Translations under genes and position numbers: made by a program | The notes under the pieces: model-generated | What the model was told of the DNA's origin: nothing | What the model saw: only the letters and a program-made list of their open reading frames with translations | Database searches by the model: none | Source of the DNA: Parabacteroides bouchesdurhonensis | Lineage (GTDB): Bacteria; Bacteroidota; Bacteroidia; Bacteroidales; Tannerellaceae | Reading direction: 5' to 3' | DNA: 64,000 nt | NCBI RefSeq assembly: GCF_900186615.1 | Contig: NZ_LT896588.1 | Location: forward strand, 1,352,219-1,416,218 | Shown: positions 32,819 through 41,354 of the stretch, in pieces | How the letters are laid out: each line of letters starts with the position of its first letter | Numbering within the stretch: position 1 is the first letter of the stretch

Positions 32819-33914
32819 ATCCTAACTCTTTTAAAAGTTTTATTTCATTATTGGTTGCATGGATAACCGTATATGCCTGGTATTCTCTCGGATGATTATA
32901 GTTTGCACGAAACCATTCAAATTTATCGGGTGATTCTCGTAAAGCATGATCTATCCCCAGAGGATTGAAGCTACTTAAAATAGCATGTTCTATCCGGTGT
33001 TCTTTGAATTGATCGAGGTCGATAACCGGTTTTTTAGGAGCGGGAGGAATAACTTCTCCTATCTTTTCTATTGTTACATGAAAGAAACGGCTGATGTTCT
33101 CCAGACATATCCGTGTACCGTTTGCCTTTCCATCAGCAGAGAATCCGGCAATATGTGGAGTTGCAATTGCTGCTTCTTTTAATAATTCGTTGTTAATACC
33201 AGGTTCGTTTTCCCAACAATCGATGATGAGTTCACTTATTTTATCTTCTTTTTTAGCGGTAAGTAATGCGTGTGTATCATGAACGGAGCCGCGGCAACTA
33301 TTGATAAACCAGGGTTTCTTCTCTAATTTATTAAAGAAATCGGCATTCGCAAGGTGATGTGTTGCATATCGGCCTTCTTTGGTATATGGGACATGTAAAG
33401 TAATAATATCGGCTTCACGTGCAATGGTGTCTAGTGACACGAAGCCGTCTTTTCCTTCCGCTTCTTCACGGGGCGGATCATTGCGGAGAATCTTCATGCC
33501 GTAAGCTATACATAATCGTTCTATCTCTTTGCCCACGTGGCCGACCCCGATAATGCCAATCGTTTTATCTTTTAATGATTCATTATTGCGTAGCGCAACG
33601 GTAATCATTGACGCCAATACATATTGGGCTACCGATACGGCATTGCATCCCGGAGCATTTTTCCAGCTGATTCCTGCCTTATCACAGTACTTTGTGTCAA
33701 TGTGATCGAAACCGATCGTTGCTGTTGTAATTAGCTTGATCTTGCTTCCTTCCAACAGCTCACGCGTACATTTATCAATACTGCGTATGATTAGTGCATC
33801 GGCATCTTTTACTGTTTCAGGTTTAAATTCTTTAGAATTGAAATAAAGAACTTCCGCAAAAGGTTCTGCTATTCCTTTTAGATAGGGGACGGTATTGTCG
33901 GCTACTATTTTCAT
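32808..33914 (-). CDS. pdxB: 4-phosphoerythronate dehydrogenase
   Basis: 368 residues of the D-2-hydroxyacid dehydrogenase family. The Rossmann motif is GIIGVGHVGKEIERL. The catalytic Arg, Glu and His lie in INSCRGSVHD, WENEPGI and ATPHIAGFS. The C-terminal dimerization domain typical of PdxB (about 280-368) separates it from other hydroxyacid dehydrogenases. It oxidises 4-phosphoerythronate in the DXP-independent vitamin B6 route. Downstream of the MFS gene by 11 bp, probably on the same transcript. Confidence 0.9.
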   Translation of the reverse strand: MKIVADNTVPYLKGIAEPFAEVLYFNSKEFKPETVKDADALIIRSIDKCTRELLEGSKIKLITTATIGFDHIDTKYCDKAGISWKNAPGCNAVSVAQYVLASMITVALRNNESLKDKTIGIIGVGHVGKEIERLCIAYGMKILRNDPPREEAEGKDGFVSLDTIAREADIITLHVPYTKEGRYATHHLANADFFNKLEKKPWFINSCRGSVHDTHALLTAKKEDKISELIIDCWENEPGINNELLKEAAIATPHIAGFSADGKANGTRICLENISRFFHVTIEKIGEVIPPAPKKPVIDLDQFKEHRIEHAILSSFNPLGIDHALRESPDKFEWFRANYNHPREYQAYTVIHATNNEIKLLKELGFNV

Positions 33915-33925
33915 ATCAGTTTGTA

Positions 33926-35125
33926 TTATCTTAATTTATTCCGGTTAAAATGCGGCCCTGCTTTAATAAGGAAAAATAAGGTAGATATAACGGTCAGGCA
34001 AGCGCCAAACAAATAAGCATGGTCAAAACCTCCGAATTCTTGTGCAATAGTTCCTCCTATCATTAGTCCTATGCCGATACCAACATCCCAGCTTGTCAGG
34101 TAGGTTGAGGTTGCCGTTCCGCGTTGGCTGTTAGGGGCCAGGTTTACAAATAATGTATTAAAGGCCGGAAACATGGTGCCGAAAGCTACTCCCTGAGAAA
34201 ATGCTATACCTATATATAAATAGGAAGTAAATACAGGATACCACAACATTAATGTTTGTAGTGATGCCAATACAAAGAAGCTGACGCATGCAAGATACAT
34301 CCCTAAAGATATGACCAGGGTAATGCGTCCCTTATCTACCTGCCGGCCTGAGAATAGACGGGATATTGCCAATCCGATGGCCATGAATGTAAAGTAAAGT
34401 CCGGCATTGACCGATATGCCGATTTCCTCGGCATACATAGCTACGTATGTTGTCGTCATCCCATAAGGAATAGAAAGTAAAAGCAATGAAAGACCCGCCC
34501 AAGTCCCTTTTACCAGGAAAAAACGGTCCAGAGAAATAGGCTCTCGTTTTACCGGTTGTTTATACGGTGTTTTTACCAGAAAAGCCATAAGGAATCCTAA
34601 GCTCCCGGATAATAACGAGCAACTAAAGATTGTTTCATATGAAAAAGCCCCATGCATAAATAGCCCGATCATAGGTCCGAAACTCATCGCTATATTATTT
34701 GCCAGTCCGTAATAACCGATTCCTTCACCACGGCGGGAAGAAGGTAAGATATCTATCACAATTGTATTACCCGATACGGTTACCATGCCAAAAGCAAAAC
34801 CATGTACGATACGGAGGGCGATGAATAAGGTTAATGTCGTTGCCAGCATATATCCGCCAAAAACCACTGTAAATATGAAGTAAGCCAATAAATATAAAGG
34901 TCTGCGGGCAAAAGTATCCAGAAGGTATCCGGCAAACGGGCGGATACAAAGGCAAGCAATTGTATAACACGACAGGATAAAACCTATCATTGATTTATCC
35001 GCCATGAACTGTTCCCTTAAATAAAACGGTAAAATGGGTAGTATCAGGTAGAATGCAAAGAATAACAGGAAATTGGCCGCTAGTATATAACAGAAGCCGG
35101 GGGTTACTAATTTGTCGTTTGCCAT
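33926..35125 (-). CDS. MFS transporter
   Basis: 399 residues from the ATG at 35125; the frame extends 17 codons up, but MANDKLVTPGFCYILAANF gives the normal N-terminus. There are about 12 hydrophobic helices. A conserved loop 2-3 motif of the family shows as RPFAGYLLDTFARRPLYL. It belongs to the drug/sugar efflux-type MFS proteins, and the substrate cannot be told. It is followed closely by pdxB. Confidence 0.88.
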   Translation of the reverse strand: MANDKLVTPGFCYILAANFLLFFAFYLILPILPFYLREQFMADKSMIGFILSCYTIACLCIRPFAGYLLDTFARRPLYLLAYFIFTVVFGGYMLATTLTLFIALRIVHGFAFGMVTVSGNTIVIDILPSSRRGEGIGYYGLANNIAMSFGPMIGLFMHGAFSYETIFSCSLLSGSLGFLMAFLVKTPYKQPVKREPISLDRFFLVKGTWAGLSLLLLSIPYGMTTTYVAMYAEEIGISVNAGLYFTFMAIGLAISRLFSGRQVDKGRITLVISLGMYLACVSFFVLASLQTLMLWYPVFTSYLYIGIAFSQGVAFGTMFPAFNTLFVNLAPNSQRGTATSTYLTSWDVGIGIGLMIGGTIAQEFGGFDHAYLFGACLTVISTLFFLIKAGPHFNRNKLR

Positions 35126-35534
35126 GTCTCTTTGATAATTAACTTGCGAGTGCAAAGATAGCGGATATTGAATCAAGATATTCCCGAAATTGAATTTATC
35201 TTTGGTCTAAATGATATACGATTTTGCTTTAACCAATACCTTCTTATCTCAAAAGCATAGACTTTTTGTTCTTTTCCATAATATAGTTTAAGGAAAAATA
35301 CCCGACATTTTATTCTTTTGACCAGGCTCGAAATCAATTTCGTCCTAGCTCAAAATCAATTTCGACCTGGCTCAAAATTAATTTTGCCCTAGGTCAAAAG
35401 AATAAAATGTCGCATACTTTCTGCTAAAAGGCTGTGAGCTTTTTATTAATAAGTATCGTGCTTTGTTTTACTTCTATCCATCTCTTTGTAAGAAAAGGGA
35501 ATATGCTGAAAAGGATGAATTGAAAAGATTTCAT
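35126..35534. other. Non-coding gap between the MFS gene and the glycan cluster
   Basis: This gap has no gene. Its first 170 bp are AT-rich and unremarkable. It then holds the palindromic repeat element at 35303-35412, and finally an AT-rich leader to the DUF4254 promoter. Confidence 0.7.
35303..35412. repeat. Palindromic element: 22-bp tandem repeats closed by a perfect 21-bp inverted repeat
   Basis: Arms 35303-35323 and 35392-35412 are a perfect 21-bp inverted repeat (left arm begins CGACATTTTATTC). Between them lie three 22-bp units starting at 35328, 35350 and 35372. Each unit begins TC(G/A)AAAT, and each carries a GAAAT/ATTTC-like dyad followed by a (T/A/C)CCT(A/G)G block. The whole could fold as one long stem. 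Confidence 0.9.
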
Positions 35535-35542
35535 TACCTTTG
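35535..35542 (+). promoter_or_regulatory. Promoter -7 box of the glycan cluster
   Basis: TACCTTTG fits the Bacteroidota -7 consensus and lies 33 bp before the DUF4254 start. It is the likely start point of the DUF4254-GT9-GT9-GT1 operon. Confidence 0.65.
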
Positions 35543-35575
35543 CGCTTTATTATTCACGGAAAACAGAATGAAAAT

Positions 35576-36181
35576 ATGAACTTTAGTGAAAAGTGTTACC
35601 GGATTTTTGAACAAGCTACTGAGGCTTACCATGTTACTGATAATGTAGATGCAACGGTACATAATCCGTACGAGGTAAAAAGCATTGAGTTTTATTTGTA
35701 TCTGAAAAACTGGATAGATGCGGTACAATGGCATTTGGAAGATATTATCCGTAATCCGTCCATTGATCCGGTTGAGGCATTGGCTATCAAACGACGCATT
35801 GATAAATCCAATCAGGATCGTACGGATTTGGTAGAGCTGATAGACAGTTTTTTCCTTGATAAATATAAAGATGTAAAGATATTGCCGGATGCAACCATCA
35901 ATACAGAAAGTCCGGCTTGGGCAATAGATCGTCTGTCTATTCTCATATTAAAGATTTATCACATGCAGCAGGAGGTGAACCGTCCGGATGCGGATATGGA
36001 ACATAAGGCCCGTTGTGAACAAAAACTGGCTGTGTTACAAGAACAGAAAAAAGATTTGTCTGTGGCATTAGACCAATTATTGACAGATATTAAAGCCGGT
36101 CGTAAATATATGAAGGTGTACAAGCAGATGAAGATGTACAATGATCCTGCTTTGAACCCGGTATTGTACGGAAAAAAGTAA
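35576..36181 (+). CDS. DUF4254 domain-containing protein
   Basis: 201 residues from the ATG at 35576 (MNFSEKCYRIFEQA). All-helical and cytoplasmic; landmarks are WHLEDIIRNPSIDPVEALAIKRRIDKSNQDRTDLVE and SPAWAIDRLSILILKIYHM. These mark DUF4254 (PF14063), found in Bacteroidota beside LPS glycosyltransferases. Its biochemical role is not known; it may be a helper or scaffold of the transferases. It is 10 bp before the first GT9 gene and heads the operon. Confidence 0.85.
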   Translation: MNFSEKCYRIFEQATEAYHVTDNVDATVHNPYEVKSIEFYLYLKNWIDAVQWHLEDIIRNPSIDPVEALAIKRRIDKSNQDRTDLVELIDSFFLDKYKDVKILPDATINTESPAWAIDRLSILILKIYHMQQEVNRPDADMEHKARCEQKLAVLQEQKKDLSVALDQLLTDIKAGRKYMKVYKQMKMYNDPALNPVLYGKK

Positions 36182-36191
36182 AATACGGAAG

Positions 36192-37256
36192 ATGAAAAAG
36201 CCTATTAAGCATATCCTGATTATTCGTTTCCGTCGGGTAGGAGATTCAGTATTAGCTGTGCCTTTGTGTACTAGCTTGAAGAAATCTTTTCCGGATGTAC
36301 AAATAGATTTTGTGCTGAATAGTGCTATTGCCTCTTTGTATGAAGGGCATCCCGATATAGATAAGATTATCTCGTTTACTGATGAGGAGAACCATTCGCT
36401 TATCAAATATCTTTCCCGGGTACGACAAGTAATGCAGGCTACAAAATACGATGTGATTATAGACATGCGTTCTACGGTAAAGACTCTTTTTTTTAGTCTT
36501 TTCTCTTTGAATACTCCCTATCGTATTGGAACTAAAAAAGGATATAATGTGTTGTTACATAATTATTGTATAGATAATCATAACGATAATTTAACCGATA
36601 TGGTGCAACATAACCTGCAATTGCTTCGGCCATTGGAGAAGGAAGCAAAAATTACTTATGATCCGGAATTACGGTTATATGTGGACGAAAAGGAGAAAAA
36701 CTCGTTTCGTTCGTATATGGAAAAGCAGGGAGTGGACTTTTCACGTCCCGTTATATTTGCTTCTGTTGTTACCCGTGTGGCGGAAAAGATGTGGAATCCG
36801 GAACGGATGAAAGACGTTTTGCGCCGTATTATAGATAAATATCAGCCTCAAATTATATTTAACTATACAGGAAATAGAGAAGAAGAACTGGCAAAAGCAT
36901 TGCATAAGGAGTTAGATAATGATCCGCACATATTTACTTCTGTAAGAGCAGACTCTTTATTGGACTTGCGGGCAATGATTGCAAATTGCGATTTCTTTTT
37001 TGGAAATGAAGGAGGACCAAGGCATATTGCACAATCTTTTGGTATTCCGTCGTATGCTATTTTTTCTCCGGGGATTGTTAAATCCGTTTGGCTTCCGGGA
37101 GATAAGGAACGTTATCAGGGAATAAGCCCCGATGATTTGTCTTCACCTACACAACAGGGACAAATGAGCGCGCAGGATTATTTTAATCTTATTACGGTAG
37201 ATGATGTTTGGAAAGAGGTAGATTTAATGCTGAATGTGTACTTGGCTAAGAAATAA
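36192..37256 (+). CDS. Glycosyltransferase family 9 (heptosyltransferase-like), first copy
   Basis: 354 residues with a GT-B fold. The start HILIIRFRRVGDSVLAVPLCTSLKKSFP is the GT9 N-terminus, and FFFGNEGGPRHIAQSFGIPSYAIFSPG is the donor-site region (usually D-S-G-P-x-H). It should add a heptose or related sugar to the LPS core. The second GT9 follows after 6 bp, and the two are only distantly alike. Confidence 0.88.
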   Translation: MKKPIKHILIIRFRRVGDSVLAVPLCTSLKKSFPDVQIDFVLNSAIASLYEGHPDIDKIISFTDEENHSLIKYLSRVRQVMQATKYDVIIDMRSTVKTLFFSLFSLNTPYRIGTKKGYNVLLHNYCIDNHNDNLTDMVQHNLQLLRPLEKEAKITYDPELRLYVDEKEKNSFRSYMEKQGVDFSRPVIFASVVTRVAEKMWNPERMKDVLRRIIDKYQPQIIFNYTGNREEELAKALHKELDNDPHIFTSVRADSLLDLRAMIANCDFFFGNEGGPRHIAQSFGIPSYAIFSPGIVKSVWLPGDKERYQGISPDDLSSPTQQGQMSAQDYFNLITVDDVWKEVDLMLNVYLAKK

Positions 37257-37262
37257 ATATAA

Positions 37263-38318
37263 ATGGCAAAGATATTGGTAATAAGGCTTTCGGCAATCGG
37301 AGATGTGGCAATGACTGTTCCGGTGATTTATTCTGCGGCAAGAAGTAATCCGCAGGACACTTTTACCGTACTTACGCAAGCTTTTTTGATGCCTATCTTT
37401 ATGAATCGTCCGGCCAATGTAAATGTAATAGGTATTAATACTAAAGCATCCGAAAAAACATTGCGCGGTTTATTAAAGTTTGCCTCTGCCTTAGTAAAAT
37501 ATGACTTCGATATCGTTCTTGATTTACATGATGTCATACGGTCTATGATTGTACGTACGCTTTTTCGCATCAAAGGAAAACCTGTTTATGTATTGGATAA
37601 GGCGCGTAAAGAACGGGCTCGTTTGACAGACCAAAAGAATAAAGATCTCAGACCGCTTCGTCCGGTAATAGAACGATATGCGGATGTATTTCGTTCGGCA
37701 GGATTAAACTACGTCGAATCATTTACTTCCCTTTATGAATCTAAACCGGCTGATCTTTCCCGGATGGAATCAATTGCCGGCGTAAAGAATGGTAAATGGG
37801 TCGGAATAGCTCCTTTTGCAAAGCATCAGGGGAAGATATATCCGATAGAAAGTATGGAGCAGGTCGTTGCCGGCTTAGTGGAAAGGGAAGACATAACTGT
37901 ATTTCTGTTTGGGGCGAAAGGGTATGAAGAAGCTGTTTTGGAAGATTGGGCATATCAATATCCCCGGGTAAAGAATGTAGTGGGCCGTTATGCACTGAAT
38001 GATGAGCTGGCCTTAATCAGCCAACTGGATTTGTTGGTTTGTATGGATTCCGCGAATATGCACTTTGCTTCATTGGTAGGGACGCGTGTCTTGTCTATCT
38101 GGGGAGCTACGCATCCATATACCGGTTTTTATGGATACCGGCAGCAAAAGGAAGATACGGTACAACTGGACTTATCTTGTCGTCCATGTTCCATATTTGG
38201 TGATAAATCTTGTTTCCGTGGAGACTGGGCTTGCATGGCATCTATGAAACCGGAAACGATTTTATCTAAAATATATTCGATTTTAGGAATTGAGTATCCA
38301 TATAAAGTGGAGAAATAA
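37263..38318 (+). CDS. Glycosyltransferase family 9 (heptosyltransferase-like), second copy
   Basis: 351 residues. The start KILVIRLSAIGDVAMTVPVIYSAARSNPQ and the C-terminal LLVCMDSANMHFASLVGTRVLSIWGATHPYTGF (D-S-x-x-x-H donor motif) mark GT9. A cluster of cysteines near the end (CRPCSIFGDKSCFRGDWAC) is typical of this branch. It should act in LPS core assembly at the inner face of the inner membrane. Tightly spaced between the first GT9 and the GT1 gene. Confidence 0.88.
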   Translation: MAKILVIRLSAIGDVAMTVPVIYSAARSNPQDTFTVLTQAFLMPIFMNRPANVNVIGINTKASEKTLRGLLKFASALVKYDFDIVLDLHDVIRSMIVRTLFRIKGKPVYVLDKARKERARLTDQKNKDLRPLRPVIERYADVFRSAGLNYVESFTSLYESKPADLSRMESIAGVKNGKWVGIAPFAKHQGKIYPIESMEQVVAGLVEREDITVFLFGAKGYEEAVLEDWAYQYPRVKNVVGRYALNDELALISQLDLLVCMDSANMHFASLVGTRVLSIWGATHPYTGFYGYRQQKEDTVQLDLSCRPCSIFGDKSCFRGDWACMASMKPETILSKIYSILGIEYPYKVEK

Positions 38319-38333
38319 TGTAATAATGCAGCT

Positions 38334-39461
38334 ATGAAGATCGGGTTTGATGCTAAACGTATTACTCATAATAAAACGGGGCTAGGAAACTATAGCCGGT
38401 ATATCGTGAATATACTCTCCGCGTTTTATCCGGATAATTCATACGAACTTTATTCTCCCGGTGAAGGAAATCCGCGTTTACATGCTTTGGTAAAGGAAAC
38501 CCCGTCAGTACAATTTCATTATCCGTCGGGCTTATTTACCTGGATTCCGACAGCCTTTTGGCGTTCTTTCGCTTTAACTTCCGTGCTGAAGGAAGATTCC
38601 GTCGGTTTGTTTCATGGCTTGAGTAATGAGTTGCCTTACGGATTGAAAAGCAGTAATATAAAATCGGTAGTGACTATCCATGATCTGATTTTCCTTCGTT
38701 ATCCTCAATTTTATAGACGTATAGACCGCGTAATCTATACTAATAAGTTTCGCAAGGCTTGTAAAGAAGCCGATTGTATTATTGCAATCAGCGAAATGAC
38801 GAAACGGGATATTATTCGTTTCTTTAATATAGATGCGGATAAAATACATGTTATTTATCAAGGTTGTGACCTTTCTTTCACACATCCGGCAGAGGAAGAA
38901 CGGAAAGCATTGGTACGGTCGGCTTATAATTTGCCGAAACGGTATATATTAAATGTAGGGAGTATAGAAAAGCGTAAAAACCTCTTGCTGGTTATAAAGG
39001 CATTAAAGCAGGTGGATGAAGATGTCTCTCTTGTTGCCATTGGTAAACGAACGGAATATACGGATCAGTTGGAAAAATATATCATGGACAATGATTTGTC
39101 AAAACGGGTGCGTTTATTAGATGGCGTTCCGTTTGAAGACTTGCCTGCCATCTATCAACAAGCCTCTTTATTTGTGTATCCTTCCTTTTTTGAGGGCTTT
39201 GGTATTCCTATAATAGAAGCATTACATTCCGGTATTCCTGTTATTGCGGCTACCGGTTCCTGCCTGGAAGAAGCCGGAGGTCCCGATTCTATTTACGTAA
39301 ATCCGAATAATGAATCAGATATGGCGCAAAGTATAAATAGCGTATTATCGTCTCCTGTTTTGGCCGAAAAGATGATTAAAGCAGGAAAGGAATATGTACA
39401 AAACTTCTCTGACAAGACAATTGCGCGCCAGTTAATGGAATTGTATAAAGGATTACTTTAG
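38334..39461 (+). CDS. Glycosyltransferase family 1/4
   Basis: 375 residues with a GT-B fold. It starts KIGFDAKRITHNKTGLGNYSRY. The acceptor-side GEGNPRLHA segment lies near residue 45, and the donor site has PSFFEGFGIPIIEALHSGIPVIAA (E-x7-E motif). It transfers a sugar from a nucleotide donor during surface glycan assembly. It is last in the plus-strand operon and its stop overlaps the convergent deacetylase gene by 4 bp. Confidence 0.88.
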   Translation: MKIGFDAKRITHNKTGLGNYSRYIVNILSAFYPDNSYELYSPGEGNPRLHALVKETPSVQFHYPSGLFTWIPTAFWRSFALTSVLKEDSVGLFHGLSNELPYGLKSSNIKSVVTIHDLIFLRYPQFYRRIDRVIYTNKFRKACKEADCIIAISEMTKRDIIRFFNIDADKIHVIYQGCDLSFTHPAEEERKALVRSAYNLPKRYILNVGSIEKRKNLLLVIKALKQVDEDVSLVAIGKRTEYTDQLEKYIMDNDLSKRVRLLDGVPFEDLPAIYQQASLFVYPSFFEGFGIPIIEALHSGIPVIAATGSCLEEAGGPDSIYVNPNNESDMAQSINSVLSSPVLAEKMIKAGKEYVQNFSDKTIARQLMELYKGLL

Positions 39462-40459
39462 AATAATTTTATCTTGGGTTTCAATACTAATTTTGTTATA
39501 AAGTCATCCATCTCAAAACGGGCGGCACATCGGGGCATCAGCATTGGATTGCTTTTCGCATGTAAACGGTCTGTTACAGTGGTAAAGGCTAATTTGTACC
39601 CCGCTTCCTTAGCGGTATTTTGTGTATAGGCAGTTACATCTCCTTTGTTATAGATTCCGTTTGGATAAGCCAGATATTCACAAACGCTATGCAACTTTTC
39701 TTCTATTATTTGTTTGCTTTCTTTTAGCTGTGCTTTTATATCTTCTTCTGTCTGATAAATGTTACAGATAAAGTGATCTTTGCAGTGCGAGCCGATTGTA
39801 CAATCGTATTCCGTATGAAGTTTGACCACATCTTCCCAATTCATGGGTGCTTCCGCTTTGTGGATAAAACATAATTCTTCATATTCGTCGCGCGATATGT
39901 TTTCAATCAATTGATGGCAAATCTCATTGACAAGATGAATATTAGAATGCTTTAAAATATGGATGATAGCTTCACAAATGCTTTCCCTCTGTTTTGGGTC
40001 TTTTAATTCTGCCTTAAATTTAAGGCAATCTATCTTAATAAAAGATAGATTACTGTCTCGTATAATCATACGGGCTATTGCTGTGGGAAAGTAATGTCCG
40101 CTTTCGATATGGTTCGTCGATATAAATATCGTAAAAGGAATATCCAAAGACTTTAAGATTGGTGCGGCTATCGTTAGATTGTTTTTATATCCGTCATCGA
40201 AAGTTACTACTATTTCATTCCCGTTAAATAGGCCGTTATGAAAACGTCTTTCATATTCGTCAATAGATATTATTTCGTAATGCTTCGTCAGGAAAAGCAT
40301 TTCCTGTTCGAAGATATCCGGATTGATATGCAAAGCATTGTTCTTCTCGGCAAAATCTACGCCATGATAGAAAATAACTCTGGGATTCCTGTTTAGGGAA
40401 CGAAGCAAACCGGCAATGCCAAACTTCACAAGACGATGTTTCAGTTTACTTTTTCTCAT
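39458..40459 (-). CDS. Polysaccharide deacetylase (NodB domain)
   Basis: 333 residues. The NodB core begins with VVTFDDGYKNN (catalytic Asp and metal-binding Asp), then ISTNHIESGHYFPT near residue 115, and DCTIGSHCKDH near residue 210 in place of the usual HT.H motif. A substrate N-acetyl sugar in a surface glycan fits, but motif 2 is not standard, so activity should be tested. Two close hairpins lie inside the coding sequence (40011-40051). It is followed by the GT2 gene in the upstream direction, 9 bp apart. Confidence 0.82.
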   Translation of the reverse strand: MRKSKLKHRLVKFGIAGLLRSLNRNPRVIFYHGVDFAEKNNALHINPDIFEQEMLFLTKHYEIISIDEYERRFHNGLFNGNEIVVTFDDGYKNNLTIAAPILKSLDIPFTIFISTNHIESGHYFPTAIARMIIRDSNLSFIKIDCLKFKAELKDPKQRESICEAIIHILKHSNIHLVNEICHQLIENISRDEYEELCFIHKAEAPMNWEDVVKLHTEYDCTIGSHCKDHFICNIYQTEEDIKAQLKESKQIIEEKLHSVCEYLAYPNGIYNKGDVTAYTQNTAKEAGYKLAFTTVTDRLHAKSNPMLMPRCAARFEMDDFITKLVLKPKIKLF

Positions 40460-40468
40460 AGTCTTACG

Positions 40469-41221
40469 TTATATCTGGTTTACTTTCACTACCTGATATT
40501 CGAAATTAAGAAATAGCCGGCTATGGGCTTTAAACGGATTCTTGTCTTTTAAGAAAGGTATTTTGGCTTCCATAAGCTTTAGGTTCACGTCTGTATCCCG
40601 CACAAGATTGTGATAAGACTCTTCTCTGTCTATTGTATTGGAAACGATCTTCTTTAGGCGGGTAAAATACTTGATTTTGTTTCCGATGGCAGACTGGAAA
40701 TACCTGAACATAACGTCTTCATAGCCGTAGTTGCCACAAAACTCTTCATCATATCCCAATGTAGAGAAAAAGGTAGCTTTGGATGTATAGAATGTGTTAC
40801 AGTGCGATTGTATTGCTTTCCCGTTTGCGTCTTCCCGTTTGAATTTGTAGAGTGTTTTGTACGGTATTTTGTTGTTCAGAATTTTCCTGAGTAAGCTTTC
40901 CGGGAAAAAGTGGTCGCAATCGGTAATGATTATTTTAGGTCCGGCGGCTTTAACAACGCCAAGGTTGCGCGCTCCCGCCTGATTCCATCTTATATCTGTT
41001 GTTATGCGGAGAAGCTGGTAGTTTAGATGAATGTCCGACGGGATTTCTATCTTTATAGGAGAGCAATCGTCTACAATAACAAACTGGATGCGTCGTATTA
41101 AATCCTGATCCAACTTTGAATAGGCAATTAGCAAGTCATTTAATACTTTAGTATCCTTTTGATTGAAGAATACAGGAATTACGTAGCTTAACTCTATTTC
41201 TGTTTGTCCGATGGGTAACAT
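40469..41221 (-). CDS. Glycosyltransferase family 2
   Basis: 250 residues. The GT-A start IELSYVIPVFFNQKD, the donor Asp pair in VIVDDCSPIKIEI and KIIITDCDHFFPE (DxD-like) and DEEFCGNYGYEDVMFRYF (galactosyltransferase-C-like, ED motif) are present. It adds one sugar, identity unknown, in the surface glycan. It shares a minus-strand pair with the deacetylase and is divergent from the epimerase gene. Confidence 0.85.
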   Translation of the reverse strand: MLPIGQTEIELSYVIPVFFNQKDTKVLNDLLIAYSKLDQDLIRRIQFVIVDDCSPIKIEIPSDIHLNYQLLRITTDIRWNQAGARNLGVVKAAGPKIIITDCDHFFPESLLRKILNNKIPYKTLYKFKREDANGKAIQSHCNTFYTSKATFFSTLGYDEEFCGNYGYEDVMFRYFQSAIGNKIKYFTRLKKIVSNTIDREESYHNLVRDTDVNLKLMEAKIPFLKDKNPFKAHSRLFLNFEYQVVKVNQI

Positions 41222-41303
41222 TTTCAGGTGATATGTGAATTATTAGGCAGGAACAAAACTAGACAAAGTTTTTTTACAATCCAATTATTCAGTAATAATA
41301 TAT

Positions 41304-41311
41304 TATCTTTG
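41304..41311 (+). promoter_or_regulatory. Epimerase promoter -7 box
   Basis: TATCTTTG fits the Bacteroidota -7 consensus and lies 43 bp before the epimerase ATG, in the divergent gap. It should drive the epimerase-dehydrogenase-kinase operon. Confidence 0.6.
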
Positions 41312-41354
41312 CGCATTCACATTGTTTCTTTAAAGCGGATTAGCTCATAAAGTT

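Noticed and set aside
3504-35412. Tandem 22-23 bp repeat arrays considered as CRISPR arrays
   Set aside because: Units are contiguous without spacers, are short and diverged, and there are no cas genes in the window.
35177-35575. Possible small RNA or riboswitch before the glycan cluster
   Set aside because: Only the palindromic repeat and a promoter box can be supported. No known riboswitch pattern was recognised.
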